Position numbers and translations under genes: made by a program | DNA from: Pseudomonas sp. IAC-BECa141 | Lineage (GTDB): Bacteria > Pseudomonadota > Gammaproteobacteria > Pseudomonadales > Pseudomonadaceae | Assembly: GCF_020544405.1 (NCBI RefSeq) | Contig: NZ_CP065410.1 | Span: 2,294,001-2,358,000, forward strand | DNA: 64,000 nucleotides | Direction: 5' to 3' | Shown here: in pieces, positions 30,960 to 40,649 of the stretch | Numbering within the stretch: position 1 is the first letter of the stretch | Layout of the letters: every line of letters begins with the position of its first letter | Notes under the pieces: model-generated | Databases searched by the model: none | What the model was told of the DNA's origin: nothing | The model's input: the letters and a program-made list of their open reading frames with translations, nothing else

Positions 30960-31705
30960 TAGCTTGCTCCGTGGCCGCTGAATACTTTGAAGGGGGTTTT
31001 CAACAGAATCTTCAGATCAAGCAAAAGGCTCTGCTCGGCGATATAGCTGAGGTCCAACTCAACGCGCTGGTCGAAGTCGATGTTGCTGCGTCCGGAGATC
31101 TGCCACAGGCCGGTCATGCCGGGGTAGATCGCCAGACGAGCGAGGTGACTGTCCTTGTAGCGGTAGGCGTTGAACGAGGTCGGGCGAGGGCCGACCAGGC
31201 GCATGTCGCCGGTCACTACATTGATCAGGTTGGGCAATTCATCGAGGCTGGTACGCCGCAGGAAACCGCCGATCCCGGTGATGCGCGGGTCCTTGTCGAT
31301 CTTGAAATCGATGGCGTCGGCACCGTGCTTGTTCAGATGGCGCAGCGACTCCTTGAGCTCTTCGGCGTTGGCGACCATGGTCCGGAACTTGTACATGCCG
31401 AACTTGCGGCCGCGGTAGCCGGTGCGTTTCTGCACGAACATCACCGGGCCTTTGCTGGTGAACTTGATGGCCAGCGCCAGACCGATCAGCAGCGGCGAAA
31501 TCAGCAGCAGAATCATCAGTGCGCCGAGGCAGGCCACCACCCGGTTGGTGCGCGACAGTTGCCACGGCCGGCCACCTTCGCGACCGGTCACCCAGCCCTG
31601 GCCCTGACGATGGATCGCCGCGTCGAGGCGCATTCGCTGTTCCGGATCCATGCGTTTGTCACGCACCAGATGTTGGATCGGTACACCTTTTTCATGTCCA
31701 GTCAT
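30959..31705 (-). CDS. Undecaprenyl-phosphate sugar-1-phosphate transferase (priming enzyme)
   Basis: A 248-aa enzyme with one membrane helix (VACLGALMILLLISPLLIGLALAIKF) followed by the bacterial sugar transferase domain: GPVMFVQKRTGYRGRKFGMYKFRTM, RRTSLDELPNLINVVTGDMRLVGPRPTSF and WQISGRS. It transfers the first sugar-phosphate to the lipid carrier. It has no long WcaJ-type N-terminus, only the catalytic domain and a short lead. The sugar (glucose or galactose) is not determined here. Confidence 0.85.
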   Translation of the reverse strand: MTGHEKGVPIQHLVRDKRMDPEQRMRLDAAIHRQGQGWVTGREGGRPWQLSRTNRVVACLGALMILLLISPLLIGLALAIKFTSKGPVMFVQKRTGYRGRKFGMYKFRTMVANAEELKESLRHLNKHGADAIDFKIDKDPRITGIGGFLRRTSLDELPNLINVVTGDMRLVGPRPTSFNAYRYKDSHLARLAIYPGMTGLWQISGRSNIDFDQRVELDLSYIAEQSLLLDLKILLKTPFKVFSGHGAS

Positions 31706-31723
31706 GGAGTCCTCCGCTGATGG

Positions 31724-32761
31724 TCAGCCGCGTGCGGCGCGTGGGCGATAGGCAGTGGGGTAGTAATCGCGGAACCAGGCGATGAACCGCCCCAGTCCCT
31801 CATCCAGCTCGATCCGGGGCTGAAACCCGGTGGCCTGGGCCAGATCGCCGGCCTCGGCGCAGGTGTTGAGCACGTCGCCCGGTTGCAGCGGCAGCAGCTC
31901 GACCACGGCTTTCTGGCCGAGGTGCTTTTCCAGCAGGGCGAGGTAGGTCTTCAGCTCGACCGGGTGCTGGCCGCCGATGTTGAACAGGCGCCACGGGGCC
32001 ATGCTGCTGGCCGGGTCGGGCTGTTCGCGGTTCCACTCGGGATTGGCCCGGGGCGCGCGCTCGATCAGGCGTGCGATGCTTTCGATGATGTCGTCGATGT
32101 AGGTGAAATCACGCTGATGCTCGCCGTAGTTGAACAGCTTCAGCGGCGAGCCTTCACTGATTGCCCTGGCGAACTGGATCGGCGACATGTCCGGCCGGCC
32201 CCAGGGCCCGTACACCGTGAAAAACCGCAGCCCGGTGCAGGCGATGCCGAACAGATGGCTGTAACTGTGGGCCATCAATTCATTGGCTTTCTTGGTCGCG
32301 GCGTACAGCGACAGCGGGTGATTGACGCCGTCCTGTACCGAGTAAGGCGTGTGCTGGTTGGCGCCGTATACCGAACTGGACGAGGCGTAGATCAGGTGCT
32401 CGACCGGGTGCCGGCGGCAGCACTCCAGGATGTTCAGGAAACCGTCGAGGTTGCTGTCCAGATAGGCCCGTGGATTTTCCAGCGAATAACGCACCCCGGC
32501 CTGCGCCGCGAGGTGGACCACGACTTGCGGCCGTTCGCTTGCGAACAACGCTTGCAGAGCCGACGCGTCCGCCAGATCGATCATGGCGAGCTGAAAGTCG
32601 CCGATCTGCTCGCGCACCCAATCCACCCGATCGTGCTTGAGCTGCGGATCGTAGTAGCCGTTGAAATTGTCCAGGCCGATCACCTGATGGCCGTCGCGCA
32701 CCAGCCGCAGTACGCAATGAGCACCAATGAACCCGGCCGCACCGGTGACGAGGATTTTCAT
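31724..32761 (-). CDS. NAD-dependent sugar epimerase (UDP-glucuronate 4-epimerase type)
   Basis: A 345-aa short-chain epimerase: GAAGFIGAHCVLRLV (NAD loop), LDNFNGYYDPQLKHDR typical of UDP-glucuronate/galacturonate epimerases, HLAAQAGVRYSLENPRAY, SSSSVYG and YAATKKANE (catalytic YxxxK). It is 4 bp overlapped with the UDP-glucose dehydrogenase gene, so together they would convert UDP-glucose to UDP-glucuronate and UDP-galacturonate, indicating an acidic polymer. Confidence 0.85.
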   Translation of the reverse strand: MKILVTGAAGFIGAHCVLRLVRDGHQVIGLDNFNGYYDPQLKHDRVDWVREQIGDFQLAMIDLADASALQALFASERPQVVVHLAAQAGVRYSLENPRAYLDSNLDGFLNILECCRRHPVEHLIYASSSSVYGANQHTPYSVQDGVNHPLSLYAATKKANELMAHSYSHLFGIACTGLRFFTVYGPWGRPDMSPIQFARAISEGSPLKLFNYGEHQRDFTYIDDIIESIARLIERAPRANPEWNREQPDPASSMAPWRLFNIGGQHPVELKTYLALLEKHLGQKAVVELLPLQPGDVLNTCAEAGDLAQATGFQPRIELDEGLGRFIAWFRDYYPTAYRPRAARG

Positions 32762-34110
32762 GGCCGCAACCCGTCAGGCGCGATGTGGCGCAGACCGATG
32801 CCGCTGTAGTGCAGGCCGGCGGCTGCGACTTGTTCCGGGTTGTAGAGGTTGCGCCCATCGATGATGACTTTCGAGCGCAGCTTGCTGGCCAGCAGCTCGA
32901 AATCCACCACGCGGAAATTCTTCCACTCGGTGCAGATCACCAGTGCGTCGGCGTCTTCCAGGGTGTCGTCGCGGGTGGCGCACAGGTGCAGGTCATTGCG
33001 GTAACCGTAAATGCGCCGGCATTCGGACATCGCTTCCGGATCGTAGGCCTGCACGCTGGCGCCTTCGGCCCACAGCGCATCCATCAGATAACGGCTGGGG
33101 GCTTCGCGCATGTCATCGGTGTTCGGCTTGAACGCCAAACCCCAGATCGCGATCGACTTGCCGGCCAGGCCTTGAGGGAATTGCGCCTTGAGCTTGCTGA
33201 ACAGGATGTGCCGCTGGCTGTCGTTGACGTCGGTGACGCTGCGCAGCAGTTTGAGCGGCATGCCGTTGTGTTCGGCGGTGTGCAGCAGGGCGCGCAGGTC
33301 CTTGGGAAAGCACGAACCGCCAAAACCGCAGCCGGGGTAGATGAAGTGATAGCCGATGCGCGGGTCGGAACCGATGCCCTTGCGCACCGCTTCGATATCG
33401 GCGCCGAGCAGTTCGGTGAGGTTGGCCAGCTCGTTCATGAAGCTGATGCGGGTGGCGAGCATCGCGTTGGCCGCGTACTTGGTCAGCTCGGCGCTGCGGT
33501 TGTCCATGAACATCAGTTTTTCGTGGTTACGGCAGAACGGCGCGTACAGCTCGCTCATTTGCTCGCGGGCCAAATCGTCGCGGGTGCCGACGATGATCCG
33601 GTCCGGACGCATGCAGTCGGCGAGGGCACTGCCTTCCTTGAGAAATTCGGGGTTGGACACCACTCGCACCGCCAGAGCGCTTTTGCCGCGCCGTTGCAGT
33701 TCTTCTTCAGCGGTGTGCAGCACCTGATCCGCCGTGCCGACCGGCACCGTGGATTTGATGATCAGCGTGCGATCGTCCTCCATGAAGCTTGCGATCTGCC
33801 GTGCCACGTTGAGCACGTGGCTGAGGTCGGCGGAACCGTCTTCGTCGGCTGGCGTGCCCACGGCGATGAAGATCAGTCCGGCATGTTCCACCGCATCGCT
33901 GGCCTGGGTGCTGAATAACAAACGCCCGGCCTTGATGTTTTCTTCCAAAGTTGCCGAGAGACCCGGTTCGCTAATAGGCGGTACTGCCTGTTGCAGTTGT
34001 TTAATTTTGTTCGGGTCAATATCGACGCACAATACGCGATGTCCGACATCGGCAAGTGCGGCTGCTTGTATCAGGCCAACATAGCCCGTACCAAATACGC
34101 TCACGTCCAT
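32758..34110 (-). CDS. ugd: UDP-glucose 6-dehydrogenase
   Basis: A 450-aa enzyme, first gene of the operon. It has GTGYVGLIQAAALAD (NAD loop), NPEFLKEGSALAD, and PGCGFGGSCFPKDL with the catalytic Cys, then the C-terminal UDP-binding domain with GLAFKPNTDDMREAPS. It makes UDP-glucuronate. The start at 34110 is followed by MDVSVFGTGYVG; no longer frame is needed. Confidence 0.9.
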   Translation of the reverse strand: MDVSVFGTGYVGLIQAAALADVGHRVLCVDIDPNKIKQLQQAVPPISEPGLSATLEENIKAGRLLFSTQASDAVEHAGLIFIAVGTPADEDGSADLSHVLNVARQIASFMEDDRTLIIKSTVPVGTADQVLHTAEEELQRRGKSALAVRVVSNPEFLKEGSALADCMRPDRIIVGTRDDLAREQMSELYAPFCRNHEKLMFMDNRSAELTKYAANAMLATRISFMNELANLTELLGADIEAVRKGIGSDPRIGYHFIYPGCGFGGSCFPKDLRALLHTAEHNGMPLKLLRSVTDVNDSQRHILFSKLKAQFPQGLAGKSIAIWGLAFKPNTDDMREAPSRYLMDALWAEGASVQAYDPEAMSECRRIYGYRNDLHLCATRDDTLEDADALVICTEWKNFRVVDFELLASKLRSKVIIDGRNLYNPEQVAAAGLHYSGIGLRHIAPDGLRP

Positions 34111-34500
34111 ATTGGCGTGCCTCGTAAGACGGTGATGGAAGATCGAAATTGAACTGTCAAAAGGGGTATAGCGCAGCGTGGGAAAAGCGTGTCAGCAAAA
34201 TGACATGTTGCAGGTGTATAACACCCCCAAATTTGGGGACGAATGGCCATCAAGTGCTTGCTGTAGATGGATTTGTCCCGTCCTTGACATGTTTTTCACA
34301 ATTCGAAGAAAACGATAAACGGTCGTAGACCGCGAAATTCAAGGGTTTTAACGACTTGGGTGTGTCAGATTTGAGTCAACAGTTTTTTGACGCTTTTTGA
34401 TTATGTCCGACATTTCTTGCGCTTTGATGGCCCGGTGCTAGTGTCAGATTTTGACCGACAATCCCTTGACAATGCTTCGTCGGACGCGCCCGGAATTGCC
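34111..34500. promoter_or_regulatory. Divergent intergenic region of the EPS operon and the sulfatase-fold gene
   Basis: A 390-bp AT-richer stretch between 34110 and 34501 that must hold promoters for both directions. A perfect 14-bp palindrome, CCCCAAATTTGGGG, lies at 34225-34238, a candidate operator. TTGACA boxes occur at 34284 on the plus strand, and on the minus strand (tgtcaa near 34158), but neither has a convincing -10 box at 17 bp. No sigma54 consensus was found. No open frame here looks coding. Confidence 0.5.
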
Positions 34501-36198
34501 ATGTTTCGATATCTGAAAGAACTGCTTTTAATTATTTATCTGCTGCTTTATTTCGAATATTACCTTGACCGCTTAAATGCGATGGGTATGGGGTTGGCAG
34601 TACTTCTTTTTGGCGCGATGTTTTTGACGCTAACGTTTTCGTTATTACTAACGGCCTATATACGTCAGACTTTCATCCGGCATTTGTTCGCATTGACAAT
34701 GTTTGTTTCGGCGGTGTTCTTCGATGTGTATACAAGGGTGACCGCCGATTACCTGACCTACAGCAGTTTCGTTTCGCTGGTGTACTCCGGCGGCTTCATC
34801 CAGGAAGCGGCGTATCAGTACCGGGGGGCGATCATCCACGGGCTGCTCAACGGGTTGTTGCTGTTGTTCGGGATCGGCCTCAAGCCACGGCACGCGATTG
34901 CGGTACCCAATGCCCTGCGGATCGCTGCGCCGGTGTGCGGTGTGTTGCTGCTCAGCGCCGTGTTGTTCGTGCGGGCCGGCGAGGGCGCGCGCGGATTGCC
35001 GATCATGTATACGCCGCTGGCCTATCTGAACCTGTTCGGCTACGAAGCGCTGCACAACACCGTCGGCCCGCGTGAGCCGGTGACCCTGGCACGCAATGGC
35101 CCGGCGGTCGGTCATGACATCGTGCTGATCATCGACGAAAGCATTTCCGGCAATTACCTGGACATCAATGCGCCGTTCGGTGTGCACAGCAACCTCAAGC
35201 AGGCCCGTCCGGGCGTCGAAATCTTTAATTACGGTTACGCGGCGTCCATCGCCAATTGCAGCGCCGACACCAACATCACCTTGCGCTACGGCGGCACCCG
35301 CGCCGACTACATGCGCATCAACAGCACACTGCCGTCGATCTGGCAGTACGCCAAAAAGGCCGGTATGCGCACGGTCTACATCGACGCGCAGCGCACCGGC
35401 GGCAACCTGCAGAATCTGATGAACGACGCCGAGAAAAAGGACATCGACGAATTCGTGCAATTTGACCAGACCAGCGTGCGCGACCGCGACATGGCCGCCG
35501 CGGCCAAGCTGATCGAACTGCTTAACGACGACAAGCCGGAGCTGGTGCTGATCAACAAGGTCGGCGCGCATTTCCCGGTGCACGACAAATACCCCGACGC
35601 CTTTATGGCCTACCGCCCGACCTTGCCTCGCGGGCAGTTCACGGAAGTCGCCGATACCGGCGAACGCACCGGTTTCAACGGCCAGCCGGATGACTGGGTG
35701 CTGTATCGCAACGCCTACAAGAACACCGTGCTGTGGAATGTCGGCGAGTTCTTCTCGCGGGTATTTGCCCAGGCCAATCTGCACAACGCGCTGCTGATCT
35801 ACACCTCCGACCACGGCCAGGATTTGCACGAGCGGGGGAATCCGGGACTCAACACCCACTGCGGCGGCGATCCGGTGGAAGAAGAAGGGCTGGTGCCACT
35901 GGTGGTGATCCAGGGCGATCAGTTACAGACGCTCGACTGGTCGGCGCAACTGGCGGCGAACAAGGACCGTTCCAGTCACTACAACATCTTCCCGACCCTG
36001 CTGCAGTTGATGGGCTACGACCTGCCGGGAATCGAAGCGGTGTACGGCAAACCGCTGAGCGTGGCGACGGCGGATGAATTCACCTTCAACTACCGCTTCA
36101 ACGCGCGGCTGGGGGCCAAACCCGAGTGGAAACACATCGACCTGAGCAGCATCGTGACGCCGGGTGAGGCGCCGACGAGTGTGGCGGTGGGTCAGTGA
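34501..36198 (+). CDS. Sulfatase-fold membrane transferase (phosphoethanolamine-transferase-like)
   Basis: A 565-aa protein with about five N-terminal membrane helices (to about residue 190) and a periplasmic alkaline phosphatase/sulfatase domain: HDIVLIIDESISGNYLDI (metal site and Ser/Thr nucleophile region), SIANCSADTNITLRYGG, GAHFPVHDKYP and YTSDHGQDLHERG (metal-binding D-H). Relatives transfer phosphoethanolamine or phosphoglycerol. The start at 34501 fits the MFRYLKELLL hydrophobic N-terminus; a TTG start at 34387 would add 38 residues of low-quality sequence. Divergent from the EPS operon, so decoration of that polymer is possible. Confidence 0.7.
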   Translation: MFRYLKELLLIIYLLLYFEYYLDRLNAMGMGLAVLLFGAMFLTLTFSLLLTAYIRQTFIRHLFALTMFVSAVFFDVYTRVTADYLTYSSFVSLVYSGGFIQEAAYQYRGAIIHGLLNGLLLLFGIGLKPRHAIAVPNALRIAAPVCGVLLLSAVLFVRAGEGARGLPIMYTPLAYLNLFGYEALHNTVGPREPVTLARNGPAVGHDIVLIIDESISGNYLDINAPFGVHSNLKQARPGVEIFNYGYAASIANCSADTNITLRYGGTRADYMRINSTLPSIWQYAKKAGMRTVYIDAQRTGGNLQNLMNDAEKKDIDEFVQFDQTSVRDRDMAAAAKLIELLNDDKPELVLINKVGAHFPVHDKYPDAFMAYRPTLPRGQFTEVADTGERTGFNGQPDDWVLYRNAYKNTVLWNVGEFFSRVFAQANLHNALLIYTSDHGQDLHERGNPGLNTHCGGDPVEEEGLVPLVVIQGDQLQTLDWSAQLAANKDRSSHYNIFPTLLQLMGYDLPGIEAVYGKPLSVATADEFTFNYRFNARLGAKPEWKHIDLSSIVTPGEAPTSVAVGQ

Positions 36199-36221
36199 TT
36201 TATGGGTTGTCCAGGCTGGCC

Positions 36222-36290
36222 TCATCGCGAGCAAGCTCGCTCCCACATTTGGAATGCAGTTTCCTGTGGAAGCGAGCTTGCTCGCGATGA
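36222..36290. repeat. REP pair (inverted)
   Basis: 36222-36247 (tcatcgcgagcaagctcgct core) and 36265-36290 (the reverse complement with one change, gtggaagcgagcttgctcgc) form an inverted pair with a 17-bp spacer, just after the sulfatase-fold gene. It matches the pair at 15213-15302. Confidence 0.85.
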
Positions 36291-36371
36291 GGGCGGATCA
36301 GACAAAGCAGAGTTCAGATCCATTCCTTGTATCCGCTATCCTTGGCCGACACGGATCGATCGGATGGCGGC

Positions 36372-37025
36372 ATGCTCCAGGTTCAAAACGTCTTCAAAAG
36401 CTACCTCACCCCGCAAGGCCCGCTGCCGGTGCTGCAAGGCATCGACCTGACGCTCAAGCCCGGCAGCAGCCTGGCGCTGATGGGCGAGTCGGGCAGCGGC
36501 AAGAGCACGCTGCTGCACCTGATCGCCGGGCTCGACAAGGTCGACAGCGGCAGCATCAGCAGCGGCGAGCACCGTCTGGACCGGATGAACGAGGCGCAAC
36601 TGGCCAACTGGCGGCGCACCGAAATCGGTCTGGTGTTCCAGCAGTTCAACCTGATCGGCAGTCTGCGGATCGAGGACAACCTGGCGTTTCAGGCGCGGCT
36701 CGCCGGTCGACATGACCCGAACTGGCAGCATCATCTGGTGCAACGCCTGGGGCTGGGCGAATTGCTCAAGCGCTATCCCGAACAACTCTCCGGCGGCCAG
36801 CAACAGCGGGTCGCGCTCGGTCGGGCACTGGCCGCACAACCGAAACTGCTACTGGCCGACGAGCCCACCGGCAGCCTCGACGAAAACACCAGCGATGAAG
36901 TGCTGCGGCTGTTGCTGGAATTACTCGACGACACACCGACCACGCTGCTGATGGTCACCCACAGTCAGCGCGTGGCAGCGCGGCTGGCGGAGCGGGTGGT
37001 GTTGTCCAGCGGTCGATTGACGTGA
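36372..37025 (+). CDS. ABC transporter ATPase (MacB/LolD type)
   Basis: A 217-aa ATPase: Walker A GESGSGKST, Q loop FQQFNLIGSL, signature LSGGQQQR, Walker B LLLADEPTGSLDEN and H-loop VTHSQR. The start at 36372 was chosen to begin MLQVQNVFKSY, matching the family; an upstream frame reaches into the REP. It overlaps the permease by 4 bp (GTGA). The ATPase-permease-lipocalin set resembles the Att-type exporters. Confidence 0.85.
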   Translation: MLQVQNVFKSYLTPQGPLPVLQGIDLTLKPGSSLALMGESGSGKSTLLHLIAGLDKVDSGSISSGEHRLDRMNEAQLANWRRTEIGLVFQQFNLIGSLRIEDNLAFQARLAGRHDPNWQHHLVQRLGLGELLKRYPEQLSGGQQQRVALGRALAAQPKLLLADEPTGSLDENTSDEVLRLLLELLDDTPTTLLMVTHSQRVAARLAERVVLSSGRLT

Positions 37026-39493
37026 AGGTTTTCCGCCACGCGCTGACGGCGCTGCTCAGTCACTGGCGGCGCCATCCGGTGCAGTTTTTCAGCGTGCTGA
37101 CCGGGTTGTGGCTGGCCACCAGCCTGTTGACCGGAGTCGAAGCGCTCAACAGTCAGGCGCGGGACAGTTACGCCCGGGCCAGCCAGTTGATCGGCGGCGA
37201 ACCCCAGGCCAGCCTCAGCACGCCGAACGGCGCGACCTTCCCGCAACAATGGTTCGTTGACCTGCGGCGTCAGGGCTGGCCGGTGTCGCCGGTGCTGCAA
37301 GGTCGCCTGACGCTCAAGAATCACGAAAACCAGCGTCTGCAATTGATGGGCATCGAGCCCGTGTCCTTGCCCGGTGACAGCGCGGTGGCCGGGCAGGCGA
37401 TGCCGATCGAGCGGATTGTCGAGTTCTTCAGCCCGCCGGGCAGCACCTGGATTTCTCCCGAAACCTTGCGGGCGCTGAACCTCGCCGACGGCGCGACGCC
37501 AACCACTGAATCCGGGCAGACGTTGCCGCCGCTGCGAGCGCAAACCGACATGGCCCCCGGCGTGCTGTTGGTGGACATCGGCGTCGCTCAGCGCGTGCTC
37601 GAACAACCCGATCAGCTGTCACGTCTGCTGCTGCCGAAGGATTTTCACGCCGAGGTGCCGGCCGCGTTCAACAGCCAGTTACAGCTCAAGAGCAGCGGCG
37701 AGGAAAACAATCTGGCGCGACTGACCGAGAGCTTCCACCTCAACCTCGATGCCCTCGGGTTTCTCTCGTTCATTGTCGGTTTGTTCATTGTTCACGCGGC
37801 TATCGGTCTGGCGCTGGAACAGCGCCGGGGATTGCTGCGCACCTTGAGAGCCTGCGGTGTCAGCGCGCGGATGCTGATCGCTTGCCTGATCGTCGAGCTC
37901 GGCGCGTTGGCGTTGATCGGCGGGTTGTTCGGCGTGGTCAGCGGTTACTGGCTGGCGAGCGTGCTGTTGCCGGACGTCGCGGCCAGCCTGCGCGGTCTCT
38001 ACGGCGCGGAAGTGGCGGGGCAGTTGCGTCTGAGTCCATGGTGGTGGTTCAGCGGCATCGGTTTGAGCCTGCTCGGCGCGTTGCTGGCCGGGGCCAACAG
38101 TTTGCTGCGGGCGGCGCGTCTGCCGTTGCTGGCGGTGGCGGATCCGCAGGCCTGGCATCAACAACATGCGCGCTGGTTGCGACGTCAGGGCTGGGTGGCC
38201 GGCGTATGTGCGGCGATTGCGTTGGCCGCGCTGGTGTGGGGCAACAGTCTCGCCAGCGGTTTTGTGTTGATGGCGGGATTGTTGCTCGGCGCCGCGCTGG
38301 CGCTGCCAGTGTTGCTCAGTGCGTTGCTCAACGGGTTGCTCGGGCGCAGCCGCTCGGTGCTCGGTCAGTGGTTTCTCGCCGATTGCCGCCAGCAATTGCC
38401 GGCGCTGAGTCTGGCGTTGATGGCGCTGCTGCTGGCAATGGCGGCGAACATCGGCGCCGGCAGCATGACCGCCGGTTTCCGCCAGACCTTCGACGATTGG
38501 CTCGAACAACGGCTCACCGCCGAGCTTTATCTGAACCCGAGCAACCCGGCTCAGGCGCGGGAGCTGTACACCTGGCTCAAACAGCAATCGAGCGTCACCG
38601 CGATCATGCCCAACTGGCAGGTCTCTGTGACGCTGCAAGGCTGGCCGGCGGACGTCTTCGGGATCATCGATCATCCGCACTATCGTCAGCACTGGCCGTT
38701 GCTCGAAGCGCGGGGCGATGACCCGTGGGCGGCGCTGGCCAAGGACGATGCAGTGATGCTCAGTGAACAACTGGCGCGTCGCTTGAAAGTGAGGCCGGGC
38801 GATCACCTGACGATTCCCACGCCGGGCGGGTCGTGGTCGCCACGCATCGTCGGCATCTACGCCGACTACGGCAACCCCAAGGGCCATGTGCTGGTCAACA
38901 GCAATCATCTTTTGCGCGGCTGGCCGCAACTGACGCCGAACCGTTTCAACCTGCGCATCGACCCGCCGAATATCCCGGCGCTGCTCAGTGCCTTGCAGGC
39001 GCGCTTTCAGCTTGATGACAGCCGCATCGTCGATCAGGCTCGGCTCAAAGGCTGGTCGGTGCAAGTCTTCGAACGCACCTTTGCCGCGACCGCCGCCTTG
39101 AATAGCCTGACGCTGGCCGTCGCCGGTGTGGCGCTGTTCATCAGCCTGCTGACCCAGAGCCAAAGCCGCCTCGGCCAGCTCGCGCCGTTGTGGGCCCTGG
39201 GCGTGACGCGACGCCAGTTGATGCTGCTCAACCTTGGGCAAACGTGGCTGCTGGCGCTGTTGACGCTGGTGCTGGCCTTGCCGTTGGGCATCGGTCTGGC
39301 GTGGTGTCTGGACGCGGTCATCAATGTGCAGGCCTTTGGCTGGCGTCTGCCGCTGCGGGTGTTTCCATTGCAGTTGCTGCAACTGATGGGGCTGGCGCTG
39401 CTGGCGACGTTGCTGGCCTCGGCGTGGCCGCTGTATTCGCTGTACCGCACGCAACCGGCGGACTTGTTGAGGACGTTTGCCCATGAGGACTAG
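37022..39493 (+). CDS. ABC transporter permease (FtsX-like, large)
   Basis: An 823-aa permease starting with GTG at 37022, overlapping the ATPase stop. It has an N-terminal helix, a periplasmic region of about 200 residues, then two blocks of membrane helices characteristic of duplicated FtsX domains (around 230-420 and 690-815). Such mechanotransmission permeases move or extract lipid-linked or secreted substrates rather than import nutrients. The C-terminus overlaps the lipocalin gene by 11 bp. Confidence 0.8.
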   Translation: MKVFRHALTALLSHWRRHPVQFFSVLTGLWLATSLLTGVEALNSQARDSYARASQLIGGEPQASLSTPNGATFPQQWFVDLRRQGWPVSPVLQGRLTLKNHENQRLQLMGIEPVSLPGDSAVAGQAMPIERIVEFFSPPGSTWISPETLRALNLADGATPTTESGQTLPPLRAQTDMAPGVLLVDIGVAQRVLEQPDQLSRLLLPKDFHAEVPAAFNSQLQLKSSGEENNLARLTESFHLNLDALGFLSFIVGLFIVHAAIGLALEQRRGLLRTLRACGVSARMLIACLIVELGALALIGGLFGVVSGYWLASVLLPDVAASLRGLYGAEVAGQLRLSPWWWFSGIGLSLLGALLAGANSLLRAARLPLLAVADPQAWHQQHARWLRRQGWVAGVCAAIALAALVWGNSLASGFVLMAGLLLGAALALPVLLSALLNGLLGRSRSVLGQWFLADCRQQLPALSLALMALLLAMAANIGAGSMTAGFRQTFDDWLEQRLTAELYLNPSNPAQARELYTWLKQQSSVTAIMPNWQVSVTLQGWPADVFGIIDHPHYRQHWPLLEARGDDPWAALAKDDAVMLSEQLARRLKVRPGDHLTIPTPGGSWSPRIVGIYADYGNPKGHVLVNSNHLLRGWPQLTPNRFNLRIDPPNIPALLSALQARFQLDDSRIVDQARLKGWSVQVFERTFAATAALNSLTLAVAGVALFISLLTQSQSRLGQLAPLWALGVTRRQLMLLNLGQTWLLALLTLVLALPLGIGLAWCLDAVINVQAFGWRLPLRVFPLQLLQLMGLALLATLLASAWPLYSLYRTQPADLLRTFAHED

Positions 39494-40562
39494 GTTTGCG
39501 GTGGTGTTTCTGGCGGTTTTTCTGGCGTCGTTGCTCAGTGGTTGCGACAACCCCGCACCGGAACAGAAGGGCTTCGCCGGGATGGGCGCCCAGGCGCAGG
39601 CCTTCACGCCGGTGGTGCCGGGGCGAGTGTTCAGCTTTCCGGCGGATCACGGCGCCCATGACGGTTTCCGTATCGAATGGTGGTATGTGACGGCCAATCT
39701 CAAGGATGCGCAGGGCAACGATTTCGGCGTGCAGTGGACGTTGTTTCGCAGCGCTCTGAACGCCTCGCCGCAGCAGCCGGGCTGGGCCAACCAGACGATC
39801 TGGCTCGGGCACGCGGCGGTGACCTCAGCCAGCGTCCACCACGCTGCCGAGCGTTACGCCCGTGGCGGCGTCGGGCAGGCCGGGGTGCATGCAGTGCCGT
39901 TCGAGGCGTGGATCGATGACTGGCGTTTCGTCAGTCAGGCAAGCGATCCGCTGGCCGACCTGCAACTCAGCGCTCGGGATAAAAACTTCAGCTACCAACT
40001 GCGCCTGACTTCCAGCCGTCCGCTGGTGCTGCAGGGTGACAAGGGTTTCAGCCAGAAATCCGAACAGGGGCAGGCGTCGTATTACTACAGCCAGCCGTTT
40101 TTCCAGGCCAGCGGTACCCTGCAGATCGACGGTCAGACCTACACCGTCAACGGCCCGGCCTGGCTTGATCGCGAGTGGAGCAGCCAGCCGCTGACCGCCA
40201 ACCAGACCGGGTGGGACTGGTTCTCCCTGCATCTGGACAGCGGCGAACACGTCATGCTCTACCGCATGCGTCAGAAGGAAGGTGCGCCTTATCTCACCGG
40301 TACGTGGATTGCTGCCGATGGCCAGACTGAAACGCTGCAGGCCGGGCAGATCAAGCTGACCCCGCAGGACACTGCGAAGGTAGCCGGACGTTCGATGCCG
40401 GTGCGCTGGTCGATCGGCATTCCGGAAAAAGATCTGCAGATCACCCTCGATGCAATCAATCCCGATGCCTGGATGAACCTGCGCATTCCGTATTGGGAAG
40501 GGCCGGTGCGCCTGAGCGGCAACCGGGGCGGGCAGGGCTATCTGGAGATGACCGGGTACTGA
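39483..40562 (+). CDS. AttH/CrtC-type lipocalin lipoprotein
   Basis: A 359-aa lipoprotein with signal and lipobox LLSGC (Cys21), followed by the CrtC-N/AttH double lipocalin fold: DGFRIEWWYVTANLKDAQGN, GVQWTLFRSAL, GPAWLDREWSSQ and WDWFSLHLDSGEHVMLYRMRQKEG. The EWWYVTANL and DREWSSQ motifs are typical. It likely binds the exported hydrophobic ligand of the ABC transporter with which it overlaps. No enzymatic role is assigned. Confidence 0.8.
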   Translation: MRTRFAVVFLAVFLASLLSGCDNPAPEQKGFAGMGAQAQAFTPVVPGRVFSFPADHGAHDGFRIEWWYVTANLKDAQGNDFGVQWTLFRSALNASPQQPGWANQTIWLGHAAVTSASVHHAAERYARGGVGQAGVHAVPFEAWIDDWRFVSQASDPLADLQLSARDKNFSYQLRLTSSRPLVLQGDKGFSQKSEQGQASYYYSQPFFQASGTLQIDGQTYTVNGPAWLDREWSSQPLTANQTGWDWFSLHLDSGEHVMLYRMRQKEGAPYLTGTWIAADGQTETLQAGQIKLTPQDTAKVAGRSMPVRWSIGIPEKDLQITLDAINPDAWMNLRIPYWEGPVRLSGNRGGQGYLEMTGY

Positions 40563-40649
40563 TTCCGCGCTCCGGGCCGGAGAAGAAATCGATTGGAACT
40601 CTCTCCAGAATGCCGCCTCTACCGAGGAACATGGCCGAGGATCCGATCC

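Noticed and set aside
34284..34312. TTGACA box as a sigma70 promoter for the sulfatase-fold gene
   Set aside because: No acceptable -10 hexamer at 16-18 bp spacing.
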